Assembly: GCF_001612845.1 (NCBI RefSeq)
Contig: NZ_BDBF01000042.1
Span: 1-64,000, forward strand
DNA length: 64,000 nt
Reading direction: 5' to 3'
Origin: Nocardia elegans NBRC 108235
GTDB taxonomy: Bacteria; Actinomycetota; Actinomycetes; Mycobacteriales; Mycobacteriaceae
A program made the translations under genes and the position numbers. The notes beneath the pieces were generated by a model. The model ran no database searches and was not told the origin of the DNA. It was given only the letters and a program-made list of their open reading frames with translations. Of the stretch, positions 58,993-64,000 are shown one piece after another (within the stretch, counting starts at the first letter, position 1; every line of letters begins with the position of its first letter).

Positions 58993-60021
58993 ATGTCCGG
59001 TGGCGTACAGGGCAGCGGATCGGGATTTCGGATGTACCGGCCCGGGGCGAGCGGTTCGGGTGCGAATCACATCGAGCCGCAAGCGGATCCCGAGCCGTCG
59101 GAGATCACGCTGGCCGACGACGCGACGGTCGATCTGTCGACGGATCTGGCCGGTAAGAACGTCGAGGACACCCTGGCCCGGCTCGATGCGGAACTGATCG
59201 GGCTGGCCACGGTCAAGCAGCGGGTGCGTGAGATCGCGGCGTTGCTGCTGATCGACCGGGCCCGGCAGCGGTTCGGATTGCAGGCCGACCGTCCCACCAT
59301 GCATATGAGTTTCACCGGCGGTCCCGGCACCGGGAAGACGACGGTCGCGCTGCGGATGGCGGAGATGCTGCACGCCCTCGGCTACATCCGGAAACCGAGG
59401 GTGCACACGGTGACCCGCGACGACCTGGTGGGCCAGTTCATCGGCCACACCGCCCCCAAGACCAAGGAGGCACTGGCCAAAGCGGCGGGGGGAGTGCTGT
59501 TCATCGACGAGGCCTATTACCTGTTCCGGCCGGAGAACGAGCGGGACTACGGACAGGAGGTCATCGAGATCCTGCTGCAGGAGATGGAGACCGAACGTTC
59601 CAGCCTGGTGGTGATCTTCGCCGGATATCCGGACCGGATGGAGACGTTCTTCTCCGCGAATCCCGGTTTGTCCTCGCGGGTGGCCCACCACATCGAATTC
59701 CCAGACTACACGCGCGAGGAATTGCTGGCGATCGCGGAAGTGATGGTGGCACAGCAGAATTTCCGGTTCGGCGATTCGGCGGCAGCGGCCTTCGACGACT
59801 ACCTCGAGGTGCGGATGGGGCGGCCGCGGTTCGCGAACGCGCGCAGTGTCCGCAACGCCGTGGACCGGTGCCGGCTGCGCCAGGCCAATCGGCTCGTGCA
59901 GGAGCATCGCCCGCTCGGCAAGGCCGATCTGATGACGTTGACGGCCGAAGACATCTACGGCAGCAGCGTTTTCGGCGATGGTGTGCGTGCCGCGGAGGAG
60001 GCGGCATGCCCGACGGAATGA
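58993..60021 (+). CDS. cbbX: RuBisCO activase CbbX
   Basis: A 342-aa AAA+ ATPase. Walker A is GGPGTGKTT (about 109-117) and Walker B is VLFIDEA (about 168-174); the arginine-finger region and the pore loop around GQFIGHTAPKTKEAL are present. CbbX forms RuBP-regulated hexamers that thread the large-subunit C-terminus and free inhibited red-type RuBisCO. I chose ATG 58993 because GGGAGG lies 6 nt upstream; ATG 58972 is in frame and only 4 bp after the cbbS stop. The N-terminal 45 residues are a Gly/Ser/Pro-rich extension compared with proteobacterial CbbX. Confidence 0.94.
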   Translation: MSGGVQGSGSGFRMYRPGASGSGANHIEPQADPEPSEITLADDATVDLSTDLAGKNVEDTLARLDAELIGLATVKQRVREIAALLLIDRARQRFGLQADRPTMHMSFTGGPGTGKTTVALRMAEMLHALGYIRKPRVHTVTRDDLVGQFIGHTAPKTKEALAKAAGGVLFIDEAYYLFRPENERDYGQEVIEILLQEMETERSSLVVIFAGYPDRMETFFSANPGLSSRVAHHIEFPDYTREELLAIAEVMVAQQNFRFGDSAAAAFDDYLEVRMGRPRFANARSVRNAVDRCRLRQANRLVQEHRPLGKADLMTLTAEDIYGSSVFGDGVRAAEEAACPTE

Positions 60022-61082
60022 AAACCCTCACCCGCTACACGATCGAACAGGAACATCGGCATCCCGGTTCTTCCGGGGAATTCTCCGCGCTGCTCAATGT
60101 GGTGTCCACCGCGGCGAAGATCATCGCCAATCAGGTGACCCGCGGCCGCATCGTGGGCGCGCTCGACGCATCCGACGGCTCGGATCCGCCGGTGAGCCTG
60201 CATCGGCGCATGGACGCCATCGCCAACGACATCATGGTGGAGCAATCCGAATCGAGCGGGCCGTTGTCGGCGCTGCTGTCGGAACAGATGAACGGATTTC
60301 ATCCGGTGCCGGGGCAGGTGCGCCGCGGCAAATACATGCTGGCCTTCGATCCACTGGACGGCTCCTCGAATATCGATGTGAATCTGCCGGTCGGCACGAT
60401 ATTCAGTGTGCTGCGGGCACCGGAGGACGGGCGGGCGCCGCAGGCGGCGGATTTTCTGCAACCGGGCGTACGGCAGGTGTGCGCGGGATTCACGCTGTAC
60501 GGCCCGGCGACGATGCTGGTTCTCACCACCGGCAGCGGAGTCGACGGATTCACTCTCGATCGAGAGATCGGCGCCTTCGTCCTCACCCATCCGCGCATGC
60601 GCATTCCAGAGGACACCTCGGGATTCGCGATCAATGCCGCCAACGAGCGGTTCTGGCAGCGCCCGGTGCGGCGTTATGTGCACGAATGTCTCGACGGGGT
60701 GGAGGGGCCGCGGTCGCGCGACTTCAATATGCGCTGGGTGGCGTCGCTGGTCGCCGACGCCTTTCATATCCTCACCCGCGGCGGGGTCTATCTGTATCCG
60801 TACGACACCCGCGATCCCGGCCGGCCGGGCCGGGTCTCGCTGCTCTACGGCGCCAATCCCATCGGCTTCGTCATCGAACAGGCCGGCGGTGCCGCGACCA
60901 CCGGCCACGAGCGGGTGCTCGAGGTGATTCCCGAGCACCCGCATCAGCAGATCCCGCTGGTTTTCGGATCGCTCAACGAGGTGCGCCGGATCGAGCGCTA
61001 TCACCGTGAACCCGATGCCGGGCCGCCGTTCGACGCGTCGTTGTTCGGCACCCGCACCCTGTTCCGACCGGCGCGTCATTGA
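60006..61082 (+). CDS. fbp: Fructose-1,6-bisphosphatase, class I
   Basis: A 358-aa class I FBPase. The metal and substrate motif is AFDPLDGSSNIDVNLPVGTIFSV, followed by YGPATMLVLTTGSGVDGFTLD; the C-terminus has VFGSLNEVRRIERYH. It dephosphorylates fructose-1,6-bisphosphate in the regenerative phase of the Calvin cycle. ATG 60006 is preceded by a strong GGAGGAGG and overlaps cbbX by 16 nt; ATG 60018 overlaps the cbbX stop as ATGA but lacks a well-placed ribosome-binding site. Mycobacteriales normally use class II GlpX for gluconeogenesis, so this is a pathway-specific copy. Confidence 0.95.
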   Translation: MPDGMKTLTRYTIEQEHRHPGSSGEFSALLNVVSTAAKIIANQVTRGRIVGALDASDGSDPPVSLHRRMDAIANDIMVEQSESSGPLSALLSEQMNGFHPVPGQVRRGKYMLAFDPLDGSSNIDVNLPVGTIFSVLRAPEDGRAPQAADFLQPGVRQVCAGFTLYGPATMLVLTTGSGVDGFTLDREIGAFVLTHPRMRIPEDTSGFAINAANERFWQRPVRRYVHECLDGVEGPRSRDFNMRWVASLVADAFHILTRGGVYLYPYDTRDPGRPGRVSLLYGANPIGFVIEQAGGAATTGHERVLEVIPEHPHQQIPLVFGSLNEVRRIERYHREPDAGPPFDASLFGTRTLFRPARH

Positions 61083-61108
61083 ACGCCGGCTGATCGAATC
61101 GAGATGTC

Positions 61109-61987
61109 ATGTCGCGCAAACATCCCGTGGTCGCCATCACCGGTTCCTCCGGCGCCGGAACGACCAGCGTCACCCGGACCTTCCAGGAGATCTTCCGGCG
61201 GGAGGGCATCAATGCCGCGATCGTGGAGGGGGATTCGTTCCATCGCTACGATCGCGGCCAAATGCAGGCGGCGATGGCCGAGGCCGAAGCCGATCTGAAC
61301 CTGCATTTCTCGCATTTCGGCCCGGAGGCCAATCTGCTCACCGAACTGGAAAGCCTCTTTCGCGATTACGGCCAGTCCGGCGTCGGCCTGGTGCGCAAAT
61401 ATCTGCACGACGAGACCGAGGCCAAACCCTACGGACTGGAACCGGGCACGTTCACGCCGTGGGAGGAACTCGCCCCCGGCAGCGACCTGCTTTTCTACGA
61501 GGGGTTACACGGCGCCGCGGTCACCGGCACCGTCGATGTGGCGCGTTACGCGGATCTGCTGGTGGGTGTGGTGCCCATCGTGAACCTGGAATGGATTCAG
61601 AAGGTCATTCGCGACAAGACCGAGCGAGGCTATTCCAGCGAGGCCGTGATCGATACGATCCTGCGGCGCATGCCCGACTATGTGAAGTACATCTGCCCGC
61701 AGTTCTCGCGCACGTACGTCAATTTTCAACGGGTGCCGACCGTGGACACCTCCAATCCGTTCACCGCCCGCAGCATTCCGACCGCCGACGAGAGTTTCGT
61801 CGTGATCCGTTTCGCCGATCCGAAGGTGATCGATTTCCCGTATCTGCTGTCGATGCTGCACGATTCGTTCATGTCGCGCCCGAACTGCATCGTGGTGCCG
61901 GGCGGCAAGATGGATCTGGCGATGCAGCTGATCTTCACCCCGCTCATTCTGCGGTTGATGGACAAGCGCCCCGGCCCGCGCGCATAA
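61109..61987 (+). CDS. prkB: Phosphoribulokinase, bacterial class I type
   Basis: A 292-aa phosphoribulokinase. The P-loop is GSSGAGTTSVT (about 12-22), followed by VEGDSFHRYDRGQM with the catalytic region, and YEGLHGAAV. The C-terminal half ends PGGKMDLAMQLIFTPLILRLMDKRPGPRA. It makes ribulose-1,5-bisphosphate from ribulose-5-phosphate and ATP, the second reaction unique to the Calvin cycle. It lies 26 bp after fbp and is the last clear cbb gene. Confidence 0.96.
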   Translation: MSRKHPVVAITGSSGAGTTSVTRTFQEIFRREGINAAIVEGDSFHRYDRGQMQAAMAEAEADLNLHFSHFGPEANLLTELESLFRDYGQSGVGLVRKYLHDETEAKPYGLEPGTFTPWEELAPGSDLLFYEGLHGAAVTGTVDVARYADLLVGVVPIVNLEWIQKVIRDKTERGYSSEAVIDTILRRMPDYVKYICPQFSRTYVNFQRVPTVDTSNPFTARSIPTADESFVVIRFADPKVIDFPYLLSMLHDSFMSRPNCIVVPGGKMDLAMQLIFTPLILRLMDKRPGPRA

Positions 61988-62054
61988 CCAGGCCACGAAT
62001 ATCGGGGTGTTTCGGCGCTCGCGCACACGCATCGGCCGGAGTTGAATCGACGTT

Positions 62055-62900
62055 ATGTGGTCGATGAATCTGAGCGCCACGACGGCCGCGGCGCGCCGGG
62101 GTTCACCGGGTTCCTGGTCCGGGCCGCTCCGGCAGGTGATCGGCGAATTCGCCGATATCGAAATCGTGGATCGATCGATGACGCTGGCGGCCAAGATCTT
62201 CACCTGCGTGCTGCCCGTGATCATCGCCGGGTCCGTCTTGTCCCAGCTGGATCTCGCGACCCGCGCGATCGACGACCAGCTGGGCTTGGACCGGGCGACG
62301 TTCCGGTCCGCCTTCGGTGTCGTCGCGGCAAGCGATCCGACATTCGCCGCGTTCGGGGTCGTCGGGTTGCTGATGGTGGTGATCAGCGGCGCCTCGTTCG
62401 CCAAAACCCTCGCCCGGATCTACGGCAAGCTGTGGGATGTGCCGGCGATCGGTTTGCGCGATGCCTGGCGCTGGCCGGTGGTCCTGCTCGTCGTCGCATT
62501 CTCGGCGGCGACCATCGGGGCCGTGCGCGAACTCGCCGGACTGCGCTACTTCGGACTGCCCCTCACCGTCGGCGGCGAGTTGCTGGTGTGGATGATCGTG
62601 TGGACCCTCTGCGCGTACCTGCTCACGTTGGGCAAGCTGCGCGGGCCGGCACTGTGGACGACCGGGGCGTTGACAGCCGTCGGACTGACGACGGTCCGGG
62701 CGGCGGGACGTCTGGTACTGCCGAAGATCACGGCGTCCGCGCAGGCCAAGTTCGGGCTGCTGGGCCCGGTGTTCACCGCCATCAGTTGGCTTTTCGTGCT
62801 GTCGCTGGTGGTGGTCGGGGCGGCGGCGATCACCAAGGTGCTGATGCCCGGCCCGACACGCACGGAGGCGGAGGGCGGCGAGCCGGACGCCGAACGATGA
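62055..62900 (+). CDS. YihY/YhjD-like membrane protein
   Basis: A 281-aa membrane protein with about six predicted helices, resembling YhjD/YihY/BrkB proteins. Recognisable regions are DRSMTLAAKIFTCVLPVIIAGSVL and TLARIYGKLWDVPAIGLRDAWRWPVVLLVVAF; the C-terminus has LLGPVFTAISWLFVLSLVVVGAAAITKVLMPG. Function is not established for the family. It lies 67 bp after prkB in the same direction and could be read through from the cbb operon, though its content is unrelated. ATG 62055 or 62064 may be the start. The stop is 3 bp from the convergent OmpA-type gene. Confidence 0.78.
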   Translation: MWSMNLSATTAAARRGSPGSWSGPLRQVIGEFADIEIVDRSMTLAAKIFTCVLPVIIAGSVLSQLDLATRAIDDQLGLDRATFRSAFGVVAASDPTFAAFGVVGLLMVVISGASFAKTLARIYGKLWDVPAIGLRDAWRWPVVLLVVAFSAATIGAVRELAGLRYFGLPLTVGGELLVWMIVWTLCAYLLTLGKLRGPALWTTGALTAVGLTTVRAAGRLVLPKITASAQAKFGLLGPVFTAISWLFVLSLVVVGAAAITKVLMPGPTRTEAEGGEPDAER

Positions 62901-62903
62901 CCG

Positions 62904-63437
62904 CTATTTCATGGTGACGGAGATCGTCGCCTGATCGATCTGCACGTTCGACTCGATCGGATTGCCCTCCGCGTGGACGGTGATGCGCCCCTTGTCGATC
63001 CCCTCGTTCTGCAGGGCCGTGGCGACGTTGTTGCCCCGCGCCTCGGCGAGCGAGTCGGCCGCCCCGGAGTTCGCGTCGACGGCGTAGGTTTCGATCTTCA
63101 CCGCGGTGTCGTTGCCCTTGAGCGGAAGCGCCACCGCTTTGATCGTGGCGACGTCGGTCGGGCTCAGATCGGAGCTGCCTTTGTCGAAGGTGATCGGCGC
63201 CGCGGACAGGACGCTGTTGATCGCGTTCTGCACCGCCTGCTGCGCGGAGTTGAGGGCCGAGCCGACCACCGACGAGGCCGTGGTGGCGAGACTGCTTCGC
63301 ATATCGGTGTGCTCGCCGTGCGCCGTGGTCGTGGTGACCACGGCCGGACTGCTGTTGTTGTCCGAGGAACATGCGGCGATCGGAATCAGCGCTGCCGCAC
63401 CGGTCGCCAGCACTGCTACCGCCTTGACGAGTTTCAT
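62904..63437 (-). CDS. OmpA-domain lipoprotein
   Basis: A 177-aa predicted lipoprotein. The signal peptide MKLVKAVAVLATGAAALIPIAAC ends with Cys23. The C-terminal domain (about 80-177) is OmpA-like: ITFDKGSSDLSPTDVATIKAVALPL followed by SLAEARGNNVATALQNEGI, a pattern of peptidoglycan-binding proteins. It probably sits in the cell envelope. ATG 63437 is preceded by AGGAGAAGC. The SHOCT-domain gene upstream and the DUF6325 gene form a likely operon with it. Confidence 0.82.
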   Translation of the reverse strand: MKLVKAVAVLATGAAALIPIAACSSDNNSSPAVVTTTTAHGEHTDMRSSLATTASSVVGSALNSAQQAVQNAINSVLSAAPITFDKGSSDLSPTDVATIKAVALPLKGNDTAVKIETYAVDANSGAADSLAEARGNNVATALQNEGIDKGRITVHAEGNPIESNVQIDQATISVTMK

Positions 63438-63475
63438 GCTGCTTCTCCTGATCTCCGTGTGGTGGCGCCCGGCGG

Positions 63476-63742
63476 TCACGACGCGAGAATGCGCGCCTTC
63501 TCCGATTCGAATTCCTGCTCGGTGAGCACCCCCTGGGCTTTCAACTCGCCCAATTGCTTCAGGGCGGCGATGCGGTCGGTGCCCCCGCCGCTCGGTGCGG
63601 GCGGCGGCGGTTGTTGCTGGTACTGATACTCCTCCTGCGCGGCCCAGCGTTGGCCCTGACGGCGCGACACGCGATTGGATACGGCCGTGGCCGTTCCGGC
63701 GACGACTGCGGTGCGGGCGACACCACGAAGTAGTCCGGGCAT
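63476..63742 (-). CDS. SHOCT-domain protein
   Basis: An 88-aa protein. The C-terminal 30 residues, DRIAALKQLGELKAQGVLTEQEFESEKARILAS, are a textbook SHOCT domain. The N-terminal part (LRGVARTAVVAGTATAVSNRV) is a short hydrophobic segment, then a Gln/Pro-rich linker. SHOCT domains mediate oligomerisation or attachment. ATG 63742 is preceded by AAGGAGAAGC. It lies 38 bp before the OmpA-type gene and 11 bp after the DUF6325 gene, suggesting one transcript. Confidence 0.88.
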   Translation of the reverse strand: MPGLLRGVARTAVVAGTATAVSNRVSRRQGQRWAAQEEYQYQQQPPPPAPSGGGTDRIAALKQLGELKAQGVLTEQEFESEKARILAS

Positions 63743-63753
63743 GCTGCTTCTCC

Positions 63754-64000
63754 TTAGGTATCAGCCTCGAGTTTGTCGAGGGTCGAGAGGATGGCCTGCA
63801 CCGGAATGCGACCGGATGCGACGAGTTCGGCGCCGTTGCGCCGCAACGCGACCGCCAGCGGGGCCGCCCACGCGTTCTCGTAGAGGAGGACCGCGGCCGA
63901 ATGGCCGGGCTCCAAGGCGTTACCGGCTTCGCGCAGATCACCCTCGTCGAGCAACCCGGTCGCCGCCTCGGCGAACAGGGTCACATCCAGGTTTCCGGTC
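63754..64000 (-). CDS. DUF6325 family protein, 5' end outside the window
   Basis: The C-terminal 81 residues of a protein that continues past the right edge. The stretch EAGNALEPGHSAAVLLYENAWAAPLAVALRRNGAELVASGRIPVQAIL matches the end of the DUF6325 family, small proteins found beside SHOCT genes in actinobacteria, with unknown function. A GTG at 63984 is in frame, but the frame stays open upstream, so the true start is outside. It forms a likely operon with the SHOCT and OmpA genes. Confidence 0.75.
   Translation of the reverse strand, partial: TGNLDVTLFAEAATGLLDEGDLREAGNALEPGHSAAVLLYENAWAAPLAVALRRNGAELVASGRIPVQAILSTLDKLEADT

Overview
The window is high-GC DNA from an actinobacterium, most likely a Nocardia or close relative (order Mycobacteriales). 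Four things point there: a rifamycin monooxygenase that closely matches Nocardia farcinica Rox, with its rifamycin-associated element; a 14-subunit nuo cluster next to an Rv3143-like orphan receiver gene; two DUF574 (Methyltransf_19) methyltransferases; and frequent GTG starts with overlapping stop/start codons. This is inference from gene content; no rRNA or tRNA gene was seen. I found no CRISPR array, insertion sequence or prophage.

Layout. 1-32.8 kb is a patchwork of short transcription units on both strands. It holds a partial flavin monooxygenase, an orphan HypX-type protein, a secreted GH1 glycosidase, a BisC-type molybdoenzyme, a LysE exporter, a nucleotidyltransferase/phosphoesterase pair, an amidase, a lone tyrosine recombinase, rox, fatty-acid/acyl-CoA genes, an ArsR-DUF2071 pair, a coiled-coil protein preceded by strong palindromes, a fused biotin-dependent acyl-CoA carboxylase with a divergent TetR gene, a TipA-like MerR regulator, a P450, small membrane and lipoproteins, and two DUF574 methyltransferases. 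32.9-48.9 kb is the complete nuoA-N operon for respiratory complex I on the minus strand, almost wholly coupled by overlapping codons. In it nuoH and nuoI share one uninterrupted reading frame. A terminator separates it from the Rv3143-like receiver gene upstream. 49.8-55.9 kb holds a CBS protein, a lipoprotein, an aldo/keto reductase behind a MerR-type 19-bp-spacer promoter, a MarR regulator and a lone TrbL/VirB6-like membrane protein. 55.9-62.0 kb is a compact Calvin-Benson-Bassham cluster: divergent cbbR, then red-type cbbL-cbbS-cbbX, class I fbp and prkB. The right edge holds a YihY/YhjD membrane protein, an OmpA-domain lipoprotein, a SHOCT protein and a partial DUF6325 gene.

How it fits together. 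The cbb cluster encodes the enzymes specific to CO2 fixation: phosphoribulokinase makes RuBP, RuBisCO fixes CO2, CbbX reactivates red-type RuBisCO, and FBPase supports regeneration. Complex I links NADH to the quinone pool and proton motive force. HypX in other bacteria matures oxygen-exposed NiFe hydrogenases, so its presence hints at H2-driven autotrophy, but no hydrogenase gene lies in the window. Several operators can be read directly: the RAE at rox, a near-perfect palindrome at the TetR/carboxylase divergent promoter, an ArsR operator, two MerR-type promoters, and inverted repeats between cbbR and cbbL.
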